Shown here piece after piece: positions 1 to 5,134 of a stretch of 5,134 bases of DNA. The translations under genes and the position numbers were made by a program. Positions within the stretch are counted from its first letter, which is position 1, and the number at the start of each line of letters is the position of its first letter. This stretch comes from an uncultured Synergistales bacterium (GTDB lineage: Bacteria > Synergistota > Synergistia > Synergistales > Aminobacteriaceae): NCBI GenBank assembly GCA_937957815.1, contig CALFXN010000332.1, forward strand, positions 1 through 5,134, written 5' to 3'. The notes under the pieces are model-generated. The model worked only from the letters and a program-made list of their open reading frames with translations, made no database searches and was not told where the DNA came from.

Positions 1-32
1 GTCCGCTGCGTCTACCATTCCGCCACTCCGGC
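1..32 (-). tRNA. tRNA-Leu, 5' part only (runs off the left edge)
   Basis: Read on the minus strand from position 32, the sequence begins GCCGGAGTGGCGGAATGG and continues TAGACGCAGCGGAC to the edge. This matches the 5' half of a bacterial leucine tRNA: a GCCGGAG acceptor strand, TG at positions 8-9, a D-arm with GCG/CGC pairing around a GGAATGGTAGA-type loop, then the 5' strand of the anticodon stem (GCGGA) and the first loop base. The anticodon, the long variable arm expected of class II tRNAs, and the 3' end are outside the window, so the isoacceptor cannot be stated. Leucine is called from the characteristic 5' half; a serine tRNA would begin differently. Confidence 0.85.
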
Positions 33-47
33 AGCGGACACTTTTTT

Positions 48-53
48 ATCATA
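48..53 (-). promoter_or_regulatory. -10-like element upstream of tRNA-Leu
   Basis: On the minus strand TATGAT (5 of 6 matches to TATAAT) sits 15 nt before the first tRNA base and is followed by an A-run. This is the expected position for a stable-RNA promoter with a leader of about 8-9 nt. No convincing -35 hexamer lies 16-18 nt further upstream; that stretch reads roughly GCTACTGG. It may be a weak promoter, or the tRNA may also be read from the upstream genes, since no strong terminator separates them. Confidence 0.4.
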
Positions 54-76
54 AAACCGTTGTTCCGTCCAGTAGC

Positions 77-90
77 GCAGCCGCGGCTGC
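77..90. repeat. 14-bp perfect palindrome between the short ORF and tRNA-Leu
   Basis: GCAGCCGCGGCTGC is perfectly self-complementary. It lies between the stop codon at 149-151 and the tRNA at 32. As RNA it could form a short GC-rich hairpin with a very tight loop. No U-run follows on the minus strand (next bases GCTACTGG), so it does not look like an intrinsic terminator. It could be a protein-binding site or chance in GC-rich DNA. The rest of 33-148 shows no gene and no other clear element apart from the -10-like box. Confidence 0.3.
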
Positions 91-148
91 CTCCGATACA
101 AACGAACGGGCGAAAGCTGCCGACTTTTCTCCCTCATGCAGGGATACA

Positions 149-355
149 TTATTTGTCGACCAGCTCTTCGTATACCGGTATCGGCTTCGTTACGAGCGCG
201 GTCGCACGCCGGACATACGCATCGGGAAACGCGCGCCGGGCAAGCTCCAGGTTTTCCTTCGACGGAGCGTTCCGGTACGCCTCCATGACGATCCACCAGT
301 CCGGTTTCAGGCTCCGGAAACCGTCGCTTCGCTGAACGATGAAATACGACTGCAT
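149..355 (-). CDS. Short ORF of unknown function, probable gene remnant or frameshifted C-terminus
   Basis: This ORF encodes 68 residues, beginning MQSYFIVQRSDG and ending PIPVYEELVDK, with a TAA stop at 149-151. I do not recognise the family. Codon choice is strongly coding-like (mostly G/C in third position), and the composition, with a KPDWW motif and a helical ENLELARRAFPDAYV stretch, looks like a real protein. The ATG at 355 is doubtful because no Shine-Dalgarno site precedes it, unlike the neighbouring genes. The coding-like pattern also continues upstream of it (PFFGD directly before the Met). The frame stays open back to a TGA at 458-460, so its start would lie inside the upstream decarboxylase gene. 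It may be the decapitated C-terminus of a lost gene or an extension of the decarboxylase separated by a one-base shift. A genuine small protein translated by coupling (28 nt after the previous stop) is also possible. No signal peptide or membrane segment is visible. Confidence 0.45.
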   Translation of the reverse strand: MQSYFIVQRSDGFRSLKPDWWIVMEAYRNAPSKENLELARRAFPDAYVRRATALVTKPIPVYEELVDK

Positions 356-383
356 ATCGCCGAAGAACGGGAGCGTCCCGCGG

Positions 384-1250
384 TCATAACTGTCCGTAGC
401 GCTGGTGTCCGGGACGAATGGTCGAGCGATCCCACCGACCCGTGAAGAGATAGGAGATCAGGGAATCCGCTTCGTCGCCCGTGAATTGCGCGAGGCACGA
501 GAGTCCGGCGACCCAGTTCGAGTTGACGCTGTACGCCGCGCCGATCGGTTTCACGACGGTCATCTCCGCCCAGGGGTCGTCAAGGGACGGCTCCATCGTG
601 ATGGATCTGATGGCCGCCGGTTCCCACGAGGAATAGTCGGTCACGCTGTCGTAGTTGAGAAGGGTCGCCTCCGGAAACGTCATGTGCCTGTCCGGCGCCG
701 TATCCGTCCGGTAGCGGAACAGGAAGCACGCTCCCCGTTCCCTGCGGCCGGGGCCCGCGTCCGGGTGGAGTTCTCCCATGAGTGGTTCGTTGTAGCCGCC
801 GAGTTCGATCTCCGCGTCGAATATCCGCCGTCCCTTGCTCTCGATGACCGCGTGCGCCAACGTGTCGTTCCGTTCGACGACGATCTTCTCGCAGATTTTC
901 TTCGGCAGCCCCGAAAATTCCCGGCCGCTGTTCATTCCGGTGCAGGCCCCTGGGCCGCTGAGCTGAAGGTTCAGCATATAGGCTCCCGTCTTCTCGCGGT
1001 AGCGGGCGAGCATCATGATGCCGCCTTCCATGTACCACGAAGCGAAGGTGGGCTCGCGGATGTCGACAACGTACACCATCACAATCGGGTGTTCCGCGCT
1101 GAAGAGGTCGAGCTGCGGCGGCAGCACGCGGCGGGCGGTCGCCGGGTCGGTCTCCCACGCGAGATACAGCCCCTCTTCGTTGTTCATCGAGCCGGGGTTG
1201 AAGAACGGACGGATCTGTTCGCGCGGAACGAAGAAACTGCCGTTTCTCAT
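384..1250 (-). CDS. Acetoacetate decarboxylase family protein
   Basis: This 288-residue protein matches the acetoacetate decarboxylase (ADC) family, which removes CO2 from beta-keto acids through a Schiff base on lysine. The key segment is GREFSGLPKK at residues 109-118. The adjacent Lys117-Lys118 match the Schiff-base lysine and its pKa-lowering neighbour in the Clostridium enzyme, and Glu75 in WYMEGG is placed like its active-site glutamate. A VKPIGAAYSVNSN segment (233-245) is the family's usual C-terminal core motif. Length is at the upper end for the family (about 240-290). The start at 1250 is set by AAGGAGGG 6 nt upstream; the same frame is open much further upstream, but that part overlaps the SDR gene in another frame and is spurious. 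It is the third gene of the operon, 44 nt after the SDR stop. Family members include non-decarboxylating aldolase/dehydratase-like enzymes, so the substrate and even the reaction are unproven. The last 10 or so residues are uncertain because another frame becomes coding-like there. Confidence 0.9.
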   Translation of the reverse strand: MRNGSFFVPREQIRPFFNPGSMNNEEGLYLAWETDPATARRVLPPQLDLFSAEHPIVMVYVVDIREPTFASWYMEGGIMMLARYREKTGAYMLNLQLSGPGACTGMNSGREFSGLPKKICEKIVVERNDTLAHAVIESKGRRIFDAEIELGGYNEPLMGELHPDAGPGRRERGACFLFRYRTDTAPDRHMTFPEATLLNYDSVTDYSSWEPAAIRSITMEPSLDDPWAEMTVVKPIGAAYSVNSNWVAGLSCLAQFTGDEADSLISYLFTGRWDRSTIRPGHQRYGQL

Positions 1251-1294
1251 GATTCTCCCTCCTTGCCGGTCGTGAATTGCATCGGACTTCGTAC

Positions 1295-2107
1295 CTATAC
1301 GGCCCATTCGCCCCTCTTGCGCTTGCGGGCCACGTTCAGCAGGTAGTCGTCTATCGCCCCCGCGGCTTCGGGGTGGAAGCAGGTCTTTGCGCCGTCGAGG
1401 TCTCCCGCGTCGCCGAAGACGAGGCGTTCGTTTTTCGCCACCCCTTCGAGGATGGTGGTCGCGGACTGCTGCGCCGTCTGCGCCCCCTTCGGCGGCTCGC
1501 TCCCCTTCCAGATTCCCGTGATCGTCGTGCCGGGAGTCGTCGAGGTGAAGCGGATGTTCTCGTCCCAGTATTCGTACCGCAGCGCGAGCGTCAGCCCGTT
1601 GAGGGCCGCCTTCGTCGCCGCGTACATCGTCTGCAGCGCCATGGGCATGAAGGCGATGCCGGAAATCACATCGACGATATGCCCGCCCCCCTGCGCCCGC
1701 ATGATCGGCAACACGGCGCGGATTCCGTACAGCGCTCCGTAGAAGTTCAGCGCGAAGGCCTTTTCCCAATCTTCGTTCGTCAGCGTGTCGAAGCCTCCGC
1801 CGAAGCCCGCCCCGGCGTTGTTGAAGAGGATGTCGACCCGTCCGTCGCCGAGCCTGGCGGCCTCGCGGATCGTCGCCGACACGTCCGCTTCCTTCGTGAC
1901 GTCACACCGAAGACCGTGCACACTTCCCGGATGTTCCCCGTTCAGTCTCGCCGTTTCCCGTTCGAGGTTCTCCGCGTTGTAATCCGCGAGGATGACCTTT
2001 TTCGCCCCGTATGAGAGCATCCTCTCCGACAGCGCGAGTCCGACCCCCGAAGCGCCGCCCGTCACGACCGCGATCTTTCCCGAATAGTACTCGCCCGTTC
2101 TGCTCAT
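1295..2107 (-). CDS. Classical short-chain dehydrogenase/reductase (SDR)
   Basis: This is a complete 270-residue cytosolic oxidoreductase expected to interconvert a secondary alcohol and a ketone with NAD(P)(H). All classical SDR signatures are present: TGGASGVG dinucleotide-binding loop (residues 16-23), NNAG (96-99), and the catalytic tetrad Asn121, Ser149, Tyr162 and Lys166 in the YAATK motif, with the usual 13-residue Ser-Tyr spacing. PGTT follows at 192-195. Asp42 at the end of the second beta strand (ILADYN) suggests a preference for NAD(H) over NADP(H); this is inferred from the family rule. The start is supported by AAAGGGGA about 8 nt upstream, and only 15 nt separate it from the OYE-like gene, so the two are probably co-transcribed and translationally linked. 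The C-terminus is basic (KRKRGEWAV). Given its neighbours it probably makes or uses the keto group handled by the decarboxylase and flavoenzyme. The family is too broad to name a substrate. Confidence 0.95.
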   Translation of the reverse strand: MSRTGEYYSGKIAVVTGGASGVGLALSERMLSYGAKKVILADYNAENLERETARLNGEHPGSVHGLRCDVTKEADVSATIREAARLGDGRVDILFNNAGAGFGGGFDTLTNEDWEKAFALNFYGALYGIRAVLPIMRAQGGGHIVDVISGIAFMPMALQTMYAATKAALNGLTLALRYEYWDENIRFTSTTPGTTITGIWKGSEPPKGAQTAQQSATTILEGVAKNERLVFGDAGDLDGAKTCFHPEAAGAIDDYLLNVARKRKRGEWAV

Positions 2108-2122
2108 CTGTCCCGTCCCCTT

Positions 2123-4075
2123 TCAGCTGTCCTGAGGTTCGAAAACGAATGCCCGCCCGTACGCGTCCTGCGTCGCGTCAATGATCCGTCCACCGCGCAC
2201 CGCGTCACCGAGAACCACCGCATCGGGAAAGTCGTTTCTGAAGGCGTCGATGACGTCCTTTCTCGGCCTCACCCCAAGCGCCAGAATCACCGTTTCGGCC
2301 GTGACGGACACTTTCTGTCCGCTTTTGATGCATTCGAGTTCGACGCCGTGCGGGGTGACCCGCAACAGTCTGTGTCCGGGGAGATAGGTCGGAGAGTGCG
2401 GCTCCATACGGTTCATGATGTCCGCGATCACGCCGGGGAACGCTCCCGCGCCGATTTCCGGCAGCATGTCGACGATCGTCGTCCTGTGTCCCGCGCCGAG
2501 GACGACCTCCGCGGTCTCGAGGCCCGTCATCCCGGAACCCGCTACCACGCAGTCGCCGACGACTTCCGACCGGCCGAGAAGGACGTCCTCGGCAGTCGTC
2601 ACGTTCTTTCCGTCGATTCCGGGGATCGGGGGGATGAAGGGCCGGGCGCCGCAAGCCAGAAAGACCCCGCAGGGAGCGAGCGCCTTCACCTTTCCGACGG
2701 TCGCCTCCTCGCCGAGTCGCAATTCGACGCCGCTCCCCTCCGCCTGGACGACCATCGAGTCGACGAGCCGCGTGATCTTTTCCTTGCCGAGGCCCCTGTC
2801 CGCCACGTTCAGCATGCCTCCGAGCCTCGGGGAGCCGTCGAAGAGCACGACCCGAAAGCCGCGTTCGCGAAGAACCCGCGCGGCGGTGAATCCCGACGGG
2901 CCGCCGCCGACCACGACGACGGTCCGTCCGGTGCCGTCGCGCTCCGGGCGGGCGAATTCGCGTTCCCGTCCCGTTTTGGGATTGACGGCACACTTGACGT
3001 GCCGCAGATGGCAGATTTCGTCGAAACACGCGAGACAGCCGATGCACTTGGTGATGCTTTCGCTCTTTCCCGCCTTCGCCTTGTTGCACCAATCGGGGTC
3101 AGCGAGGTGGGCGCGCGCGACTCCGACGATGTCGCAGCAGCCTTCTTCGAGGATCGCCTCCGCGACTTCGGGCTCCTTGACGTTCGCGACCGCGATGAGG
3201 GGAATGGTCACGTGTTTCCGAATTTCCGCCGCCATGTACTTCTTCCAGCCCTGTTCGAAGGTCCCCGGCTCGATGCAGACGATGGCCTTCGGGCTGTCGG
3301 GGATGGAGCAGCTGATATCGAGGAAATCGGCGCCGGCCTTTTCGAGTTCCGCGGCGATCCGGCACGTGGCGGCGAGATCGTTCCCCCGGTCCCCGAGGAA
3401 TTCGTCGGCCGAGAGCCGGAACCCGACTGGAAAGTCCGGGCCGCAGACTTTCCGGACTCCCGCGAGAATCTCGAGCGGGAAGCGCATCCGGTTCTCGAAG
3501 CTCCCGCCGTAGCGGTCGGTCCGCCGGTTGAGGTAGGGCGACAGGAAGCTGTTGACGAGGTAGCCGTGCGCTCCGTGAATCTCGACGCCGTCCGCTCCCG
3601 CCATTTTCGCGACGAACGCGCCATTCACGAACGCATCCCGGATGCGTTCGATCTCCGGAATCGTCAGCTCCCGGGCCATTTCGCCGCCGCCGGGATGCTC
3701 GACGACGGACGGCGCGACGGGCTGTTCGCCGCCGATCGCGGCGTGCCCCTCGCGTCCGGGGTGATGCAGCTGGAGGAATACCTTCGCGCCGTACTTTCGC
3801 ACCGAGTCGACGAGCCGCGCCAGTCCGGGGACGTCGCAGACGCTCCGCACGGAGAGCTGGCACGGGTCTGCGGCCCCTGCCCCGTCCATGACGCGGCAGA
3901 GTTCGCTGACGATGAGTCCGACCCCTCCCCGGGCCCGGGCCTCGTAGAACGCGATGATGTCGTCGGTAACGCCGCCTCCGGACGCGCCGAGGTTGACGCC
4001 CATCGGCGTCATCGCAACGCGGTTCCGGATCTCGACCCGCCCGATTCGCACGGGGCTGAACAGCAGATCGAACAT
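2123..4075 (-). CDS. Old Yellow Enzyme-family Fe-S flavoprotein (2,4-dienoyl-CoA reductase/BaiCD/TMADH-like)
   Basis: This complete 650-residue protein has the three-part layout of FadH, BaiCD/BaiH, enoate reductase and trimethylamine dehydrogenase. An FMN-binding TIM barrel (about 1-335) carries LFSPVRIG near the N-terminus, QLHHPGR (102-108), and HGAHGYL (167-173) followed by NRRTDRYGGSFENR; Tyr172 matches the FadH active-site tyrosine. A 4Fe-4S motif uses Cys344, 347, 350 and 362 (CIGCLAC, then 11 residues, C), with an extra Cys355. The C-terminal FAD/NAD(P) region has GGGPSG (390-395) and GSGMTG (513-518). Such enzymes pass hydride equivalents from NAD(P)H via FAD and Fe-S to FMN and reduce a C=C conjugated to a carbonyl or thioester; some relatives run other oxidations. 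The cluster spacing is TMADH-like (C-x2-C-x2-C), not FadH-like (C-x2-C-x3-C), and I see no equivalent of the FadH Trp-His-Glu segment around 257-260 (IPDS here), so it is probably not a plain fatty-acid dienoyl-CoA reductase. First gene of the operon; the start fits the family N-terminus although its ribosome-binding site (AAAAGG, about 11 nt away) is weak. Confidence 0.93.
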   Translation of the reverse strand: MFDLLFSPVRIGRVEIRNRVAMTPMGVNLGASGGGVTDDIIAFYEARARGGVGLIVSELCRVMDGAGAADPCQLSVRSVCDVPGLARLVDSVRKYGAKVFLQLHHPGREGHAAIGGEQPVAPSVVEHPGGGEMARELTIPEIERIRDAFVNGAFVAKMAGADGVEIHGAHGYLVNSFLSPYLNRRTDRYGGSFENRMRFPLEILAGVRKVCGPDFPVGFRLSADEFLGDRGNDLAATCRIAAELEKAGADFLDISCSIPDSPKAIVCIEPGTFEQGWKKYMAAEIRKHVTIPLIAVANVKEPEVAEAILEEGCCDIVGVARAHLADPDWCNKAKAGKSESITKCIGCLACFDEICHLRHVKCAVNPKTGREREFARPERDGTGRTVVVVGGGPSGFTAARVLRERGFRVVLFDGSPRLGGMLNVADRGLGKEKITRLVDSMVVQAEGSGVELRLGEEATVGKVKALAPCGVFLACGARPFIPPIPGIDGKNVTTAEDVLLGRSEVVGDCVVAGSGMTGLETAEVVLGAGHRTTIVDMLPEIGAGAFPGVIADIMNRMEPHSPTYLPGHRLLRVTPHGVELECIKSGQKVSVTAETVILALGVRPRKDVIDAFRNDFPDAVVLGDAVRGGRIIDATQDAYGRAFVFEPQDS

Positions 4076-4095
4076 CGCACTCGCCGCCTTTTCAA

Positions 4096-4106
4096 TTGAG
4101 TCTCAA
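4096..4106. promoter_or_regulatory. Candidate operator: 11-bp palindrome downstream of the operon promoter
   Basis: TTGAG-T-CTCAA is a perfect inverted repeat around one central base. It lies 20 nt upstream of the OYE-like start codon and about +7 to +17 from the transcription start predicted from the promoter at 4119-4148. A repressor bound here would block transcription, so this is a plausible operator for control of the three-gene operon. No regulator gene is visible in the window, and the half-sites are short, so chance in AT-rich DNA cannot be excluded. Confidence 0.35.
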
Positions 4107-4118
4107 ATATTTATAGAG

Positions 4119-4148
4119 ATAGTAATATTCTGATTAAAACTCTGTCAA
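4119..4148 (-). promoter_or_regulatory. Sigma-70-type promoter for the OYE-SDR-ADC operon
   Basis: On the minus strand a perfect TTGACA -35 box (4148-4143) is followed after 18 nt by TACTAT (4124-4119), a 4-of-6 match to TATAAT; the overlapping TTACTA gives a 17-nt spacer. The spacer and downstream DNA are AT-rich, in sharp contrast to the GC-rich genes on either side. The expected start is near 4112, giving an untranslated leader of about 36 nt before the ATG at 4075. It is the only clear promoter before the three enzyme genes, which supports them forming their own transcription unit. Confidence 0.6.
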
Positions 4149-4193
4149 GTAACCGCAGTCACGACGGGAGGGTCCGAGGCAATTACGGTATCT

Positions 4194-4223
4194 CTGAAAG
4201 GAGACGGGCTATCCGTCTTTCAG
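4194..4223 (-). terminator. Hairpin overlapping the stop codon of the small helical gene (weak terminator candidate)
   Basis: CTGAAAG (4194-4200) plus ACGG (4204-4207) pairs with CCGTCTTTCAG (4213-4223), giving an 11-bp stem with a 3-nt bulge (GAG) and a 5-nt loop. The TAG stop of the small gene (4209-4211) falls in the loop. On the coding (minus) strand no U-run follows (next bases AGATACCG), so it is not a canonical intrinsic terminator there. On the plus strand it is followed by the T-rich GTTTCTTTT, but no plus-strand gene ends there. It could stabilise the 3' end of the upstream mRNA. Confidence 0.3.
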
Positions 4224-4577
4224 GTTTCTTTTGAGCGCGTCCTCCTCGAGACGGTTTCTCGAGTTGATACGTTCGACGATCGCCTTTTCAAGGAGGGCGT
4301 CGTCGAGCTGTTCGGCATCGAAGATCCGTTTCTCGGCGAGTTTTTTCCTGATGTATTCCATGGTCATCTTCTGTGACTTGGCAACCATTTCGTGGTGCCG
4401 GTCGAGGATCGCGAGGCGTTCGTCGTCGATCTCCGCGAGGGCCTTGCGAAGGCGTTCGAGAACGTCTTCGCCGGAAAGTCTCCCTGGCTCCCTCGGTCCC
4501 ATCTCTTGCGGCATTTCTCCCTGAAGCTGCACAGGCACGTCCGTGTGCGGCGCGACGCCTGCGGGAATACGTTCCAT
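4209..4577 (-). CDS. Small charged helical protein of unknown function
   Basis: This ORF encodes 122 residues that I do not recognise. Residues 1-35 are proline- and glycine-rich and probably disordered. Residues 36-119 are very rich in Glu, Lys, Arg, Leu and Ala with almost no helix breakers, predicting two or three long helices, possibly a coiled coil (LERLRKALAEIDDERLAILD, then EYIRKKLAEKR and LLEKAIVERINSRNRLEEDA). There is no signal peptide, membrane segment or Cys motif. The start at 4577 is supported by a double ribosome-binding site: AAGGAG 9 nt upstream and GGAGG immediately before the start. The gene follows the substrate-binding protein by 80 nt and may share its transcript; it is separated from the enzyme operon by a promoter. 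The pattern faintly recalls an AroQ chorismate mutase helix, but the conserved Arg/Lys spacing does not fit. It could be an adaptor or regulatory protein; no function is claimed. Confidence 0.65.
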   Translation of the reverse strand: MERIPAGVAPHTDVPVQLQGEMPQEMGPREPGRLSGEDVLERLRKALAEIDDERLAILDRHHEMVAKSQKMTMEYIRKKLAEKRIFDAEQLDDALLEKAIVERINSRNRLEEDALKRNLKDG

Positions 4578-4657
4578 GTACCTCCGCTCCTTCCGTGGAT
4601 TCCGGGTGATCTGGCCCTTATGCTTCGGACACGGAGCGCATTCCCTTGAAATCCCCG

Positions 4658-5134
4658 CTACTTCGCGTTTCCGGCGTCGATGGAGACGACGAGCGAGTCG
4701 ATATCGACCCTCTTTTCCATCATGCCGTTTTCGATCAGGAACTCCTGCGTCTTCCGGAGATCGTCGATATCCGACGGACGGATCGTCACGTCGAAGTCGT
4801 AGAGCGGGTACATCGCCGAAACGGCTTCGGGCGTGAGTCCCGTTTCCTCCGCCGTGAGGCGGAGCGCCTCCCGTTCGTTTTCTTTCATGAACGCGAGTGC
4901 GCCTTTGTGAACTTTCATGAAGCGCGCGACGAGCTCGGGATGTTCCTTCAAGAACTGTCCGCCGACCGCGATGGCCGTACTCGCGTCGAGGAGTCCCTTC
5001 CCCGTCGCTAGGATCCGGGCCCCCTGTTCCTGCGCCTTCGGAACGGCCGCCCCAGCCGCGAGCGCCGCATCGGCGCTTCCGGCGAGCATCGCGGTGACTC
5101 CTTCCATGAGTCCCATCGAGAGGAACTCGACGTC
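4658..5134 (-). CDS. ABC-transporter substrate-binding protein, SsuA/TauA/NMT1-like, C-terminal part
   Basis: The visible 158 residues are the C-terminal part of a periplasmic or lipid-anchored binding protein; the start and signal peptide lie beyond the right edge. The reading frame is open to the edge, so the internal Met near 5116 is not the start. The order of features is typical of the nitrate/sulfonate/taurine/thiamine-precursor binding family: a hydrophobic segment MLAGSADAALAAGAAVP (residues about 15-31, the usual aAL..G.vDAa motif), a short GLLDASTAIAVGGQFL strand-helix (47-62), then KEHPELVARFMKVHKGALAFM (63-83), where family members have Pe.v..f..a. The C-terminal helical lobe ends VVSIDAGNAK with TAG at 4658-4660. 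Such proteins deliver small organic acids or heterocycles to an ABC permease and ATPase, which would lie upstream outside the window. The ligand cannot be read from this fragment. Confidence 0.85.
   Translation of the reverse strand, partial: DVEFLSMGLMEGVTAMLAGSADAALAAGAAVPKAQEQGARILATGKGLLDASTAIAVGGQFLKEHPELVARFMKVHKGALAFMKENEREALRLTAEETGLTPEAVSAMYPLYDFDVTIRPSDIDDLRKTQEFLIENGMMEKRVDIDSLVVSIDAGNAK

Noticed and set aside
41..47. T-run on the plus strand as an intrinsic terminator
   Set aside because: No stable hairpin immediately precedes it on the plus strand apart from tRNA sequence, and no plus-strand gene leads into it. On the minus strand it is an A-run next to the tRNA -10 box.
1251..1769. 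Upstream extension of the decarboxylase reading frame over the SDR gene
   Set aside because: It overlaps a clear SDR gene in another frame, its translation is Arg/Gly-rich shadow sequence, and the strong AAGGAGGG site fixes the start at 1250.
3429..3453. 8-bp inverted repeat GGAAAGTC/GACTTTCC with a 9-nt spacer inside the OYE-like gene
   Set aside because: It lies wholly inside well-conserved coding sequence (GPDFPVGF region) and is explained by codon content; there is no sign of a regulatory role.
2348..4099. Long plus-strand open frame (583 codons) opposite the OYE-like gene
   Set aside because: It is antisense to a gene with full domain motifs, has low-complexity Asp/Arg/Ala-rich translation and no recognisable motif. 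It is a typical GC-rich shadow frame.
4209..4577. AroQ-type chorismate mutase
   Set aside because: The EIDDERLAILDRH segment faintly resembles the first AroQ helix, but the spacing from Asp to the conserved Arg and Lys is off, and the later conserved Arg-Glu and Gln positions are not evident.
4578..4657. Separate promoter for the small helical gene
   Set aside because: The 80-nt spacer shows no convincing -35/-10 pair on the minus strand; read-through from the binding-protein gene is simpler.

Overview
The window reads as a piece of a GC-rich bacterial chromosome (GC-rich by eye, with G/C-ending codons and strong purine-rich Shine-Dalgarno sites). Every supported gene lies on the minus strand, so transcription runs from right to left. 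The lineage cannot be fixed from the sequence. An anaerobic or fermentative bacterium is a reasonable guess, because the central enzyme is an oxygen-sensitive type of iron-sulfur flavoenzyme, but this is inference.

Layout in transcription order: (1) 5134-4658, the C-terminal part of an SsuA/TauA/NMT1-like ABC-transporter substrate-binding protein, cut by the window edge. (2) 4577-4209, a small, charged, largely helical protein of unknown function, ending in a hairpin that overlaps its stop codon. (3) 4208-4076, an AT-rich intergenic region with a good sigma-70-type promoter and an 11-bp palindrome just downstream of the expected transcription start. (4) 4075-2123, a 650-residue Old Yellow Enzyme-family Fe-S flavoprotein of the 2,4-dienoyl-CoA reductase/BaiCD/trimethylamine dehydrogenase architecture. 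(5) 2107-1295, a classical short-chain dehydrogenase/reductase (SDR). (6) 1250-384, an acetoacetate decarboxylase-family protein. (7) 355-149, a short ORF whose coding-like frame runs back into the end of the decarboxylase, probably a gene remnant or the product of a frameshift. (8) 32-1, the 5' part of a tRNA-Leu gene with a -10-like element in front.

Genes 4 to 6 have short spacers (15 and 44 nt), clear ribosome-binding sites and one visible promoter, so they look like one operon. Together they encode the chemistry to reduce or desaturate a C=C next to a carbonyl (OYE), interconvert a hydroxyl and a ketone (SDR), and decarboxylate a beta-keto acid (ADC family). This suggests a small catabolic or fermentative module for an unsaturated or cyclic carboxylic acid. 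The nearby binding protein could deliver a related substrate, but it lies upstream of a separate promoter and the link is only positional. I see no CRISPR array, insertion sequence or prophage gene.
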